Source: Stemphylium vesicarium
Lineage: Eukaryota > Ascomycota > Dothideomycetes > Pleosporales > Pleosporaceae
Reading direction: 5' to 3'
DNA length: 64,000 nt
Assembly (NCBI GenBank): GCA_004380135.1
Contig: QXCR01000045.1
Span: forward strand, 367,225-431,224
Made by a program: the position numbers and the translations under genes. Below, piece after piece: positions 11,770-23,600 of the stretch. Under the pieces are notes generated by a model. It was not told the DNA's origin and ran no database searches. It saw only the letters and a program-made list of their open reading frames with translations. Every line of letters starts with the position of its first letter. The stretch's first letter is position 1.

Positions 11770-12989
11770 ATGGAGGCCGAACCAATCCCCGTCCAGGTCC
11801 CGTCCGACTTCGATCCTTGGAGGCAACCCTTAAACTTCACTGTTTCGGATGGCGAAGGTGGATGGTGGATCATTACAAAGAACATGCATGAGCTTGACGA
11901 TTATCGATACTATGGATTTCGTCTCGGAATCAGCTATGGAGCCGGGTTTGGGGCATCATTGATGCTTTTTCTGGTTCTCATTCTCATGACCAAGGCCAAT
12001 AAGCGAAAGTCATTCATCTTCCTCCTCAACGCCGCCTGTGTCCTTAGCAACACCGTCCGTTGCCTGTTGTTCAGTACTTGGGTCACTGGCGAGTTCTACA
12101 ATCCCTACACCATCATGAGCCAGAACTGGAGCCGGATTTCCGATGCCGATTTCGCTACCCACATCACCATCAACGTCTTTGGTGTTTTGGTCAATGCCCT
12201 CGTCTTCGCCTCGCTCAGCCTTCAGGTCTGGATCGTCTGCATTACCACACCACCTTTGCACCGCACCATCATCATGGGTGTCACTACTACCATGGCTTGT
12301 GTTGCGTTCGGGTACCGGATTGCCGCTGTGTACTACAACACCAAGTTAACTCTGGCTTATGAGCAAACAGACTCGATCGAGGACTTGGTCTCGCAGTCCT
12401 ACATCCTTCAAGCCGTTACGATCTGGCTCTTTAGCTGTGTTTTTACCTACAAGCTTGGATATGCTATTGTTCAGAGGCGTCGCCTCAACATGCCGCAGTT
12501 TGGACCGATGCAGATTGTCTTTATCATGAGCTGTCAGACCATGTTGATTCCAGGTATGCTTGCTGCTCATTTCGGCTTCTAAGCTTGACTGAAATGATTT
12601 AGCTATCTTTGCTACCCTTCAGTTTTTCAATATTCTGCCCGAGATCATCGCTCATGTCCTTACGGTTGTCTGCATCTTCCTTCCGCTATCCGCCATCTGG
12701 GCGGGCGTTGTCAATGACCAGGACCTTGTCTCGAGAGCACCCCGATGGTCACCAGCGGTTAATCAAGAGCGACTTCTTCGACACGAATACCCAGACTACC
12801 ATAAGCAACGGCTCGGCAGTCTGCGACAAGAGCCGCCAAATGAGCACGTGGTCAGACACGAAGAGCAGAGACATCGAGAGCATGTCCGCAATTCCCACCG
12901 CGCCAATGCACAAGAGCATGAACAGTAACGAGATCCGCGTCAACCGCAACTTCAACGTCTCACGACAAGATACTGCCGACCACGTTTGA
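11770..12989 (+). CDS. ste2: Ste2-type alpha-pheromone receptor (class D GPCR) with a frameshift in the C-terminal tail
   Basis: Seven-transmembrane plasma-membrane receptor for the alpha-type mating peptide, upstream of the heterotrimeric G protein and MAPK cascade. Exon 1 is 11770-12553. A 49-nt GT-AG intron (12554-12602) joins exon 2 so that MLIP-AIFATLQFF reads through. TM helices are evident, for example GFGASLMLFLVLILM (TM1) and VCIFLPLSAIWA (TM7), whose LPLSxxWA motif matches yeast Ste2. NFT near residue 22 is a potential N-glycosylation site. After LVSRAP the receptor frame is lost at a CCCC run (12741-12744). A tail with Ser/Thr phosphosite character (SRQMSTWSDTKSRDIESM) continues in the +1 frame to the TGA at 12989. 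Read as given, the receptor frame ends with unrelated sequence at 12928. The cause is either an assembly indel or a real lesion. Confidence 0.88.
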
Positions 12990-13779
12990 GTCTGTTCTGT
13001 CAAATCCTCATCTCGAAGTCTCCATCCCAGATCGGAGTAGCTGTAACTTCAGCCTCTTCTACCATCACTGTGGGAGGCTTATGTCGGACTGGTTATCAGG
13101 GTAGTCTGACTGCGCTACTCTAGGGAGAAGCCAGTGATCAATGCGCGACATGTACCGTGGGCGCGCTCGGGGCGAGCGCGTTCTTTAATTTTGTAATAAT
13201 CAGGGTGGGCACTGAGATCAGATGAAGTTCCGGATGCCAGTCTTTCATCCTGGCTACAGTATTCATAGCGTCGACACTAGCTACCATCTTTTCTTTTCTC
13301 TAGCCGTTCTGTAGGTATATGGCCCATGGAGCTGGAAATTATCATCTTTTTGACATCATCTCATCTGTTTGTGTGAATTGCCCTGGTGATGCGGCGATGC
13401 TGTTGAGGAGTAATATGTGGCACATGTAGTACAGCATACATTGGCCTTTCAGGCGCGGGAGTATGCCCGCTCCAGCAGGGATAGGCTGTGGAAGGGGTGA
13501 TCACTGAGCTACATCGCAATAACACCACCTAAACTGTGATTTGACCGGTAGATCCAGGCCTTGATCTCCGTTGATTCATCACGTATTGCAGTTGAGAACG
13601 AAGTATCCCTTGATGCGGTACGGGGCATTGCAAAGCCACTCCAAATTTGGCGTTGGCGGTGGTTGGTGCAAGGTGCGCCCCTTCTCAGGCGATGCATCCC
13701 CGCCGATTAGCATCGGTGGACTCCGCCACTTCATCCTCTCCAATGACTTCCGACGCCAACACGTCGCGCAGGCCCTGTA
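12990..13779. promoter_or_regulatory. Spacer between ste2 and the HET gene
   Basis: About 790 bp containing the ste2 3' UTR and the HET gene promoter. No TATA box, repeat or RNA gene is recognised. Confidence 0.45.
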
Positions 13780-15525
13780 ATGCGGCTCATCGACACAAGG
13801 ACACTCGAGCTCCGATGGTTCAATGACAATGAAACCCCCACGTATGCCATCCTCTCTCATACGTGGGGTCCCGATGAAGTTAGCCACCAGGAATTCGTTT
13901 GGATTAACCGAGCTCGGGCACTCTCAGCGACTTCCAAATCAGTATCGGCATCGCAGAGCGGTCACGATGCGCAGACATCGCTTATGCTGGCCCTGGAAAT
14001 GATGATCCGAGGCAATACTGGGGCGCCATTGGGAAGCTTGTCCGAGGAAGACCTCATGAAGCGTGTCGGTTACAGCAAGATCATCAACGGCGCTGAACAA
14101 GCGCGAAGTCAGGGTTGCAACTATCTTTGGGTGGATACATGCTGTATAGACAAGACTTCAAGTGCCGAATTGCAAGAAGCTATCAACTCCATGTATCGCT
14201 GGTACAAAAATGCAGAGGTCTGCATTGTGTACCTCAGCGACATCAGCAAAAGCCGTTCTGGGGATTTCAAAACCGCTTCCGAGATCGCAAGGTCTGCCTT
14301 TAGAAGCAGCCGATGGACGCAGCGTGGTTGGACACTGCAGGAACTCATAGCTCCCGCCGTATGTCGCTTCTACTTTCAGGACTGGACGTTGATGGGCGAG
14401 AAGGTGGAATTCTTGGAGGAGCTGTCGGAAGCGACGGGCATCCCAGTCCACGTCCTAGAGGACAGAAGATCAGCCAGAGAAGTTTCAGTTGCGGAGAGAA
14501 TGTCTTGGGCGGCGCATCGAGAGAGCACGCGTATAGAGGATGTAGCATACTGCCTACTCGGCATCTTCGACATTCATATGCCACTGCTGTACGGGGAAGG
14601 CGAAAAGGCTTTCATCCGCTTGCAGGAGGAGGTTCTCAAGACTACTGACGACTACTCACTATTCGCTTGGTGTGCGACTGAATCCCACCAGTCTACATAC
14701 CGCGGTCTACTCGCACGTCATCCCATCGAATTCCAACACTGCCGTTTGATCGAGCGGGAAAACGGCACGTCGAACTTTCCCATCGCATCAACCCCCATCG
14801 GCCTATGTGTCCAACTCGAATTCCTTCCCGACTCTAAAGACAAGACCCGCATCCTAGCCATGATCCGATCGAGCAACTCCCTAAACCAACGTCTAGCCAT
14901 CACACTAAAGTGTCTAGACGATAACATGCAATACGCCCGCATCAACGCCGGCACACTCACCGCAATCGACGACTGGCCCACCGGCTACCTAAAAACCATC
15001 TACATCCGACAAAAGCTGTCCATCCCCCCGAGTTTCACCACCGCAGAATTCCGCTGCTTCGCCATCCAACACCGGATATCCTATCAAACCACGCCCGCCG
15101 TCCGCATCATCAGCGCCACGCCCCGCCACGCCTGGGACGAAGCCTCACACGAGCTGCGCATTCCAGAGAACGTGACGGAGTTCTGGGGCGCGCTGTTGCT
15201 GCGCGTGCAGTCGCCGACGTATGCGCATTCGCTCAATTTCCCCGTTGCGTTTGGGTTTAACCGCTCCAACTGCCACTACTGGTGCAAAGCGATATCTGAG
15301 TTTTCGCAGTCGCAGAATGGACGGGCGATGGGGACGTGGCCGCAGACTGTCAAAATGAGGATTCCAGACGAGGTGTATGATCCGCTGCGCGGCAATGAGA
15401 TGAGGAATGATTTGTTTCTAGTGGGGGATAGCGGGTTAGCTATCAATGTCAATATCAGGGCGGGGTTGTGTGGGGATAGTATTGCGTTGCAGGTCCAAGT
15501 AGATGGGCTGGTTAAATGGCAATGA
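13780..15525 (+). CDS. Heterokaryon-incompatibility (HET) domain protein
   Basis: Single-exon protein of 581 residues. HET-domain proteins of filamentous fungi mediate self/non-self recognition and programmed cell death after hyphal fusion, and which partner this one senses cannot be read from sequence. The three conserved HET blocks are present: YAILSHTWGPDEVSHQEF (residues 22-39), LWVDTCCIDK (about 116-125, followed by the AINSMYRWYKNAEVCIVYLSD helix and strand) and RWTQRGWTLQELIAP (about 177-191). The motif AYCLLGIFDIHMPLLYGEG, common just after the domain in this subfamily, follows near residue 261. There is no NACHT, WD or ankyrin region, so this is a stand-alone HET protein. The ATG at 13780 directly precedes LIDTRTLEL, a usual HET start. 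Confidence 0.93.
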   Translation: MRLIDTRTLELRWFNDNETPTYAILSHTWGPDEVSHQEFVWINRARALSATSKSVSASQSGHDAQTSLMLALEMMIRGNTGAPLGSLSEEDLMKRVGYSKIINGAEQARSQGCNYLWVDTCCIDKTSSAELQEAINSMYRWYKNAEVCIVYLSDISKSRSGDFKTASEIARSAFRSSRWTQRGWTLQELIAPAVCRFYFQDWTLMGEKVEFLEELSEATGIPVHVLEDRRSAREVSVAERMSWAAHRESTRIEDVAYCLLGIFDIHMPLLYGEGEKAFIRLQEEVLKTTDDYSLFAWCATESHQSTYRGLLARHPIEFQHCRLIERENGTSNFPIASTPIGLCVQLEFLPDSKDKTRILAMIRSSNSLNQRLAITLKCLDDNMQYARINAGTLTAIDDWPTGYLKTIYIRQKLSIPPSFTTAEFRCFAIQHRISYQTTPAVRIISATPRHAWDEASHELRIPENVTEFWGALLLRVQSPTYAHSLNFPVAFGFNRSNCHYWCKAISEFSQSQNGRAMGTWPQTVKMRIPDEVYDPLRGNEMRNDLFLVGDSGLAINVNIRAGLCGDSIALQVQVDGLVKWQ

Positions 15526-16486
15526 GGTTTTCTGCTACATAAACTCCACTCGGGACATTGCGTTAAATTTTAACCTTTCTGTCCTCTTTGGCTTCTTCCT
15601 ACATCCCCATCTACATCCCCCCCTCCCTCCTCCGCCCTTCAACCAACTCCGCATATCCCTTCTCCATCCTCCCCAAGAAACTCTGCCTGGTCTCCACACT
15701 CGTTCCCCGCAGGCCGATCCAACCCTTCACGATCGCCCTCTGGATGCCCTCAGATATAAGCGTGTACTTGTTTGTTGTCTTTGGTGACAACGCCACGTTT
15801 TGAAGGGAGCTTTTCGCGCGCGTCGGCACGGTCTGTGGCTATGGTTATGCTGAGGCGGGGCATGCGGCGCTCGAGGGAGGCGAGGATGGTGGGTGTTGAG
15901 GAACGGGCTGAGAAGGGTGTTGATGAGCGAGTTGAGGTGTGCGTTGATGGGGTAGACATGATAGGATCGGGCTCAACCGTCAAATTCGTACGTAGTTAAT
16001 TTTTTTTAAAAAAAAATAGAACTAGCTTGTTGCTTTTGAATCGCGACGCGGCAGGTCTTCCTCGGTATCTTTAGTATCGTCGGATTTACGATGTGGTGTG
16101 GAGTTTGTCAAGACGAGGGAGGACAGTGACGAGTATGTGCAACTTGTGAATGCCTGTAGAATGCAGACACAGGAATCGAAAAAAAAAACTTCTGAATTCG
16201 AACTTATTAGTAATGAAGGCTTTGGAACGGTGGAAAGGGTGTCGATTTACATTTCAACAACTAGTGTTCTTGAGGCAGAAATTAGGTATTTGGTACCCCC
16301 CAGCCAACCATAAAATGACTCGAGTATCTCAGCAAAACGATGCAAGATCACTAATTCGAAGATGACAAAGTACACAAAAGAAACAGGCATCATATCTTAC
16401 ATTTAAACATGGGAAGTATTACTTACCAGACAATTTCCCCCACAGAGCATGAATCCACACGCCCAAACCCGCCCATCACCTTCCCC
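15526..16486. other. Region with one broken small ORF and low-complexity sequence
   Basis: This lies between the 3' end of the HET gene and the 3' end of the hemerythrin-like gene. It contains the small interrupted minus-strand ORF listed separately (15611-15959), T/A runs near 16000-16015, and otherwise nothing I can name. Confidence 0.4.
15611..15959 (-). pseudogene. Small Ser/Thr-rich protein gene, apparently broken by a one-base shift
   Basis: I do not recognise the protein. From ATG 15959 the minus strand encodes a Ser/Thr-rich start (MSTPSTHTSTRSSTPFSARS) and then SLERRMPRLSITIATDR and KLPSKRGVVTKDNKQ. It then hits a stop. In the adjacent frame the sequence continues as YTLISEGIQRAIVKGWIGLR and GTSVETRQSFLGRMEKGYAEL up to a TAG at 15611. 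The two halves abut at about 15770-15772 with one base too many, and no splice pair of plausible length corrects it. It may be a real gene with an assembly error, a pseudogene, or a gene with an unrecognised intron. Expected product is about 115 residues. Confidence 0.35.
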
Positions 16487-17500
16487 TTACCCCAGCGCAT
16501 ACAACCCCCTCCTCTCCCCCCTACCATCACAACTCGCAAACTTCCACCACGCCCAATGCACACTCCCACCCACATTAACCAGTCCCCAGCGCACCATCCT
16601 CGGCATAGGCGGCCAATCCGCCCACAGCCCCTCTTCAAACCCAGCATCCAGATTCAGGAGGAAAAACGGCACAACATCGAACGTACCCGCTTTGGTAACC
16701 GTTTTCTTTCCCCAGACTTTGAAGGTCGCGGCTGTGCGGTCTGCCTCCGGTGTATGCGGCGCAGGCGCGGATGGGTGCTCGGCGAGAGACGCGATGGTGC
16801 GGATTTCGGAGTGGAAGTGCGTGATAAATGGGGTTTGGAAGGAGGACATTATTTTTTGGAGTTCGGAGCCAGAGAAGGAGGTCGGTGTGGGGAGGGTGGT
16901 TAGGTAGGTGGAGTAGGCTGATAGGCCGGGGAGGAAAGCTTCTGTGCGTTTAGATGTTTTAGTTTACTGTCGTGCCATGTTGCTGGAACAAGCATATCAG
17001 GATCGGTTTGATGTGGAGAGAGAACGCGTACCGTGTTCTGCATGTGTATCTTCCCAGATTGACTTTGAGCCCAGGAGTTCTTCCACCGCGGGGAATAATT
17101 CCGTCTCCTCGTCGTCGTGGTGGCTTTTTACGAAACGGTACCATGACAATGCGTAACCTATGAACGCGGCTTTATCTGTATCTTGGACGTGCAGTGCTTG
17201 GAGGTATATTGAGTTGTAACCGCGTAGAATGGCGTTGTGGATGTGGGCCATGTGTGTTGCGCCGATGGTGAAGATGTCGGCCTGTGGGATCAGCAACAAT
17301 GCTTGTGTTGATCGTTGCAGTGAGATCGTTACCTTTTTTGTTGCATACTGGGGCGTAGTAATAAGTGCGCACGGGGTATCGGCCCATGGCTTGCTAGGAG
17401 ACATTGTTGTCCCAGGTTTGGGGGAGGGAAGGAAGAATTGTATGGTTATGGCGAGGACTATGAGGAGATAGAAAGATGCGGTAGTTACGCTAGGCATCAT
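16487..17500 (-). CDS. Hemerythrin-like (HHE) cation-binding domain protein
   Basis: Predicted non-haem diiron four-helix-bundle protein; fungal HHE proteins are mostly uncharacterised. Exons 17500-17333, 17281-17032 and 16941-16487 are joined by GT-AG introns. The histidine/acidic ligand pattern is visible in order: THMAHIHNAILRG (helix 1), WYRFVKSHHDDEETELFPAVEE (helix 2, with the HxxxE/D cluster), DTHAEHEAFLPGL (helix 3, spanning the second splice junction) and FITHFHSEI (helix 4). The start at 17500 (MMPSVTTASFYLLIVLAITIQFF) would give an N-terminal membrane anchor. A later Met (MSPSKPWADTP) would give a soluble form. The first intron is exactly 51 nt and stop-free, so its retention would keep the frame. 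Confidence 0.85.
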
Positions 17501-17742
17501 GAAGACGCCAGAGTAGCATGTCTTGCAATGGGAAATATGGAGGTTATGTATTAGCGCTCGTGTGGCTGGAGGATGCGCTAGGTGGGGTCTGTCGCGAAAG
17601 TGGTGCGTGGTGGCGTGAGTGTAAGGCGATTCATTTATTCTCCGATTGGGGATTCTAGCCACGATAAATAAACATGAATCTATACTGGCTGAAACTTATA
17701 GAGAGCAGAATGGCGCAACTCTCTTTCAATGGAAGATATTTA

Positions 17743-19388
17743 CTACTGCCCCTCTCTCCAGGGCATCCTCTCAACACCCCTGACCCATCTCCGTCTCCTC
17801 CACTCACCTTTTCGACTCGGCTTGCTTTCCTCCCACGCTCGCCTTAGCACTTCTTTCTCCTGGTCAGCAAAGTCTTTGCTTCCACCCTTTGACCCGACCC
17901 TCTTCTTCAACTTGGCCTTCCCAGCCTTCTCTCCTTCACTTTCTAGAACTTCATAGTGTAAATCTGTGACCCACCGCTCACCTTCTACTTCAACTTCCAC
18001 ACCTGTGACGCAACGATCTTCGACCCACTCGCGGGATAGTAGGTCTAGGGTCCATTTTTTGTCGCTCCAGCGCCAGCCCCGAGGCGGAAGCACGTCCTCG
18101 AAAAAGGGTGTACCGCGGGGTCTATCGCCGCTTATCCTCGACGGCGACAATGGTGAGTAAGGAGAAGGCGAGAACATGAAAGCCTCGTACTCCCCATGCT
18201 CATCATGAAGAGCGCGATATTGCAGCTCGAAAATTTCCACTTCGCGCGTCTCCTGAGAGGTCTCGAGTTCGATGTCTGCGCGGGAAATTGTGAGGAGAAA
18301 TGAGCGACTCTCTTGTTCTGCGTCGGCTACGAACTTCTCGGTTTCGGGAGTCGCGAGGAGGTCCTGGATTGCTGGGTGACCGAGGGCGGTCATGGCATAT
18401 CCAATGAAGAGAAAGATTGCTCGCCAGGGAAGTAAGTGTGCGCTTATGAATAAGAGTACAGATACGACCAGTAAGATGAGATAAATCATCGACGACAGAT
18501 TCTCGTTGCTAAAGTTGGTGAGCGGTGTGATGAAGCTGAGTACAGCATCATGCCCTCGACTGAAATCCTCCATGCAGTTCTGCAGATCGCGCATGTTCCG
18601 GAAGAAGTCCTTGCTGAACTCAGGGGTAGGCTTGATGGTTCTGGCATCCGCTAGTGGTGGTCCTCCCAGACTTCCTCTCCACAGATCGCCGTCCACATCT
18701 ACCGAGTTACCCATGGGCTCTGGATGTCGAGTGAGATAGGCGGGTACCATGACGAAGAACATACCGCATGCTAGAGGAAGCACGGGCAACAGATATGGGT
18801 TCACGCATACAAAGGTCCAGACGAAAAGGAAAGAGAGTGTTTGGGTAGGCTGTGCCCAGGTAAAAAGGCGGATGGCTCTGTTCTGGGCAACGAATGCTAC
18901 ACCGATACGTGAATTGAAGCGACGGAAATTCGAGGACATGGTAGGGATGCTGAAGTTTGGACGGGCGACATAGGCCCGGGAGCGGCGATCCTTGATCTGT
19001 GGCATATTTCCACTTGGCGTCGAGGATGATTCAGGAGGCGAGCCATCGGAGAGGTCTTCAGATGGCAGAACTTGTGAGAGCAGTCTGTGCGCGTTAGTTG
19101 TGTTCAGCCGCGGAGTGCCTTTAAATCGTGCTGCAAATGCGAGATGGCATGCGACAGTGGAGAATGTGCTTACAGATTCATCATTTTGTCGCCCATCCTA
19201 CTACTCGAGTCACGGGTTATGTTATCTCCCAAAGTCTCTAGCTTATGTTTCAGTTTGCTAGCAGAGAGCCGCCGATGCGACGAGCCCTTCTCCGCAGTGG
19301 GTGTGCCGTCGTTTGACGCATGTTGCACTTGAACTACAGGAATAGGCATATCCCGATTTGCCATGGACTCCGAATTGTTGGACGCCAT
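17743..19388 (-). CDS. Pex23/Pex24-family peroxin with C-terminal dysferlin (DysF) domain
   Basis: Integral membrane peroxin of the Pex28-32 (Pex23/24) group. In yeasts these sit in the ER/peroxisomal membrane and control peroxisome number and size. Exon 1 is 19388-19174 (MASNNSESMANRDMPIPV). An 89-nt intron with a CTAAC branch motif (19173-19085) leads to exon 2, 19084-17743, for a total of about 518 residues. Hydrophobic segments are FLFVWTFVCVNPYLLPVLPL with CGMFFVMVPAYL, and MIYLILLVVSVLLFISAHLL with AIFLFIGYAMTALG. The DysF signature follows: FFEDVLPPRGWRWSDKKWTL and REWVEDRCVTGVEVEVEGERWV. The C-terminus is strongly basic. Another ATG at 19448 would extend the N-terminus by 20 residues. 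Which numbered Pex it is cannot be decided here. Confidence 0.88.
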
Positions 19389-20664
19389 GACGATGATCGA
19401 TGACTTTTGTTCCCCGAGATGACGTGCGGTAAGGTCAAGACCATGCAACTTGCTAGATCTGCACGCCTATTTGAGGAAGGTGAGGGTGGTGAGAAGGAAG
19501 CGTGAGGCAGGCGTAATGCTCTGGTGCTGTGTTGGAGGCAGGTGTCACCTGTGGCTGAGCCGCGGCTGCCTGTTTGGTACGGTTCGAGCCTTAGCGGGTT
19601 CCGAGTATCAGACGCAACTCTCTCCAAACTCTTTCAATACCGTCACCTTCGAATGATACACCGCACAGTAACTTTTGTGGTTCCAAAGCGTGAGGAAAGG
19701 TTTGCTGCAGCAGGTGCGGATGACGCACATGTATGTGAAGCGTGGCGCTGAGCTTGTGCCGTGGCACGTTGTTGGTTCCGCCAGCTTCCCCACATGCCCC
19801 GTGCACACTTGGTGGTGCGCGATTCCTGATAATCAGGTACAAAGAAGTCTCCGGGAATTGGAAATAGCTAGTGGCTTGTAGGGACCTCGCATTGTACGGC
19901 CTTGATTGACAGGCATGTAGTTCTGTTGTCACTGGGACTGTGGAGTGAGGGCCGGCAGTCCCGCCCGCTGTCATGTTTCGGAGTACTATGGTACCACGGT
20001 ACCCAACACAGAGGCTGTAGCATGCAAGATGGAGGGTTCACTCATGCACATGCTTCGACCCGTGCCATGTGCAGGCAGGCTAGGATGTCTTCGTGGTTAA
20101 CAGCTGATGGTAGCACAGAGATGTGTGCCTGTGTACAACGACTACTCCGCACTGTAGCGTGGCAGCGGCGTTGACAGGAACAAGAAGAAAGTGGTGCAGC
20201 TGGCCGATGCGGCCGTTTCCTGGGAGAGGAGAGTTGTTTTGATAGTGTCCTATTCGTCACGAGCAGACATGTAGACAGGGGCTGGTCAGCTAGACAACCT
20301 TAGTGCCTAGTGTGGCTTTTGCGGGCTGCCGACCCTCATTGTGACTTTGACGACCATCGACTATCGCAGCTGCGACCACCTCGCCCCTTTGCCGCAACTC
20401 CAGCGCGGTGCTTTTTCTGCGCTGAACCACTGCTCACCCTTGGACCGTTCGGACATTCGTTTGCCCAACTCATTACCGGACCGCCGATCGTCTTCACCGC
20501 TGTAGCCGGTCCCTTAGACATGTCGGCATAGTCGCCGTCGGAGCCCAAGCTTGACGCTTGGAGACCGTCTCCGCGCATTTGCACGAAGGAGGCGAATCCA
20601 TAATAGCCTTGATACGAGAGGTAGAAATTTGCCGGTGCTCTAACCACGGGTTGGAGTGCTGACC
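19389..20664. promoter_or_regulatory. Divergent promoter region of the peroxin and DYRK kinase genes
   Basis: 1.28 kb between two head-to-head genes. Several open frames cross it on both strands, but they lack family features, and the longest (minus, 20336-20689) has no ATG start. It likely contains a long kinase 5' leader. No clear TATA box is seen. Confidence 0.4.
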
Positions 20665-23600
20665 ATGTCGTTGCAGCCGCGAACGACAACTAGAACCATG
20701 ACATCCACAAACGTGCCCGAGCGGTCAGGGTCCACCGTGTCTGATGACTCTAGTGGCTCTTCAGGTACGAAAAAGCATTGCACTGGGGCGGGCGCGTTAT
20801 ACCGTGGTCATAATGATGATGATGATGAGGCTAATAATCCTGTGTCTGCAGAAGACCGAGTACGCAAGTTCCAGAAAACGGGCGAGCAGGGCAACCGACT
20901 GCGCAAGACGAGCGCCTCCAATGCCATCACCTCCGCACGCCCATTGCCTACTATCAATAACAACGTGGCTGGGCGCGGACGGGCAAAAGTGCCGCTGGGA
21001 CCTCGCGAGCGGCCGCAGGATTTCTCCAAACAAAGGTAGGGCGCATCCCGTTCATCCATTCATTGCATTCATTGCATTCATAGCAGCCGCTGCTGGTCGG
21101 TGAGAAACGAGAAATTGTGATGACACGGAGACTGACGCGTGAGCGTGTGTAGGATGACAAGTGGAGCCAGCGCCGCTTCCGTAGAAGGACGCTCCTTCTT
21201 ACCCACACCTGCGAGCGAGGCTGCCACGCGCTCGGCCCCCTCGAACCCGCGCTTCAGCTTTTCCAAGCAGCTGCAGCCCGAGCCTGCACAGGAGGAAGTT
21301 GCTGACAGCGTCGCCTCCTACGACTTCCTGCCCTCAGTCAACTTTGACGACTTCGCCAACAGCCTCTCCTATGAGCCCACGCTGAGCGACTTTCCCGCGC
21401 CGGGCACGTTCAAGGCCAACAACGTGCCTGCCGACGACACCCTCACTCACAACAACGCCATGCCCACCTTCACGGGCACCCCCACCGAGACACGTCCCGC
21501 CCGCAGCAGCTCCTTCGCCCGCCGCTACAGCACGTCGGCAGCCAGGAAAGCCAGCGGTGGCATGGCTGCGTCCGGCTCTGACACGCCCACGATGCCACAG
21601 CCCCCCAGCAACATGGCCATCCGCACACGACGCCAGAGCCAATTCCCTTCACAGGCACCGCCAAACCCGGCCGCACGCGCGCCGCGAAAGAGCGTTGGCC
21701 CTGGAATGATGCCGACCAACAGCTTTGAGCGAGACCTGGACATGACCAGGATGGCCAACGACAACACCATGCCCCAGTTCGGGGGTGCGCCTTCCCTGAA
21801 TAAAGGAAACCGCAGAGAGACACTCTCGGCCAACCTGAACAACAATACCTCTGGGGTGCCCAAGCTCCCAAACGCAACGCGGAACGCCAAAGCAAAGTCT
21901 CTGCAGCCACCTTCAAGACAACAGTCGGGCCATCTGACTGTCTCATCCATGACCCCTGATCCAAGCTTGATGCCTCAAAACAACAACGCTCGCTCACCCG
22001 GCAGATCTCCCGCCGCCCAACGATCCTACACACCCTCTTCGTCCGCCAGCAAGCGACAATCGACTGCGCCGCACATCTCTGGCCTGGGAGCAAGGACCAT
22101 TAGCCCTACCGACGCTCGAAGGCTGCGAAGGCTATCCATAAACCCCAACCAACCTCCAGGTTGTCCAGTCGGCCCCCCGACTCCCCAGGGCGACGCATCG
22201 TTTGACGAGCGTGCCTTTAGTCAATCCCCGGCTATGCTCGGAGGCAACATGACGCCGTCTTCGGCACGTGCAACGCCTGAGCAGAAGCGCAAGTCCTACG
22301 CATCGGGTGTTTCGCTTTCCTCCAATTCGAGCCTCAACTCGCTGAAGGTCGGTCCTCCTTCTTCAATACCCCTCCGCGCCAACCCTGCCCCATCGAGCTC
22401 ACGATTGCCCGCACCAAAGCCACGAAACGCACAAAGCTCCAACGGTGGAGAGCAAGAGGAGGTACCACCTGTACCGGCTATTCCGAAAGCCTTTGAGTCT
22501 CCCAAGGACCCTGAACGCACCAGCTTCGGCTTCCCAACACAACCACCAAAGGCGGGCGCCTCCCAGCCTGCATCGCAGGAATCTGTTGCAACACTAGAGG
22601 CGCAGTCTGCTGAGCCTCGGCAGAATGAGACCCTGGATGGCGGGTTTGCAAACAGGAGCTCAGGGTCCATCAGACACAGGAGGGGCTTGACTATCGGAAA
22701 TGGTCCGGAGCCTGAGAAGACAACGCCCACGGTACAACAGTCTAGCAAGAAGAATCTGCAGCCAATCAGACTGCCACCGCTGAATCTGCTACCACTTGGC
22801 ACACCGTTCAACAACCGAATATCTTCTTTCCCTGCGCCCTCGGACGAGCCCGACGAGCGCAGTGTCACACCACCACCAAAGCGTGCTGCCAACAAGACGC
22901 CTAGCACGCCTATGACGGCGTCAAAGGCCAATTTTTTCTCACGAAACAACAATCAGGACGAGTACCACAAGCACTTACGCAGCAGTAGTTCCGCGTTTAA
23001 CCTCCGCGCGACTGAGTCCCCGCTTGATGCGCATCCGAACATCGGCACAATCCCCATCCCGACGCTGAACCCGACAAGACAAGCCACCACTCCCTTCGCA
23101 TCGAATTCGTTACCAAAAGGCAGTGGAGAATTCGCTCGTCTACAGCCGCGACGGAGCGGGGATTACAAGTCCCCTGTTAAAGACGTGGAAATGCAAAGCA
23201 TGGTTGCAGGTCCACGACCTTTGCAAAAGAAGGACACCTCGGATTCAGTGCAAACTTCTACCTCGACAGATCCGGAAACGCCATCTTCTGGTTCCTCTTT
23301 ACGACGCAAGCTCAGTCTAAGTGGCTGGAGGCGAGCGTCATCCAAAGCAGCGACGCACCAGTCACAAAATCCAGCAATCCGACAGCCAGGGCCCAAGGCA
23401 GAAGAATCCAGGCCCCAGCCACAACCACCGAAGCATAGCGGTATGCCCCCACCAAAATTGCCCGCATCTGCTACCTGGAGCGGTGCTACTGATGCAAGTC
23501 CGACACCCGCCACCAACCGCACTCGACCATCTCTGGACTTTGGGCGTCGCAAAGCATCTAATACGGCAGTTGCAAGCGATACCGAGGCTGAAAAGGCCAA

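Noticed and set aside
20336..20689. 117-codon minus-strand open frame upstream of the DYRK gene
   Set aside because: It starts at TTG, has no ATG start or family motif, and overlaps the kinase start region.
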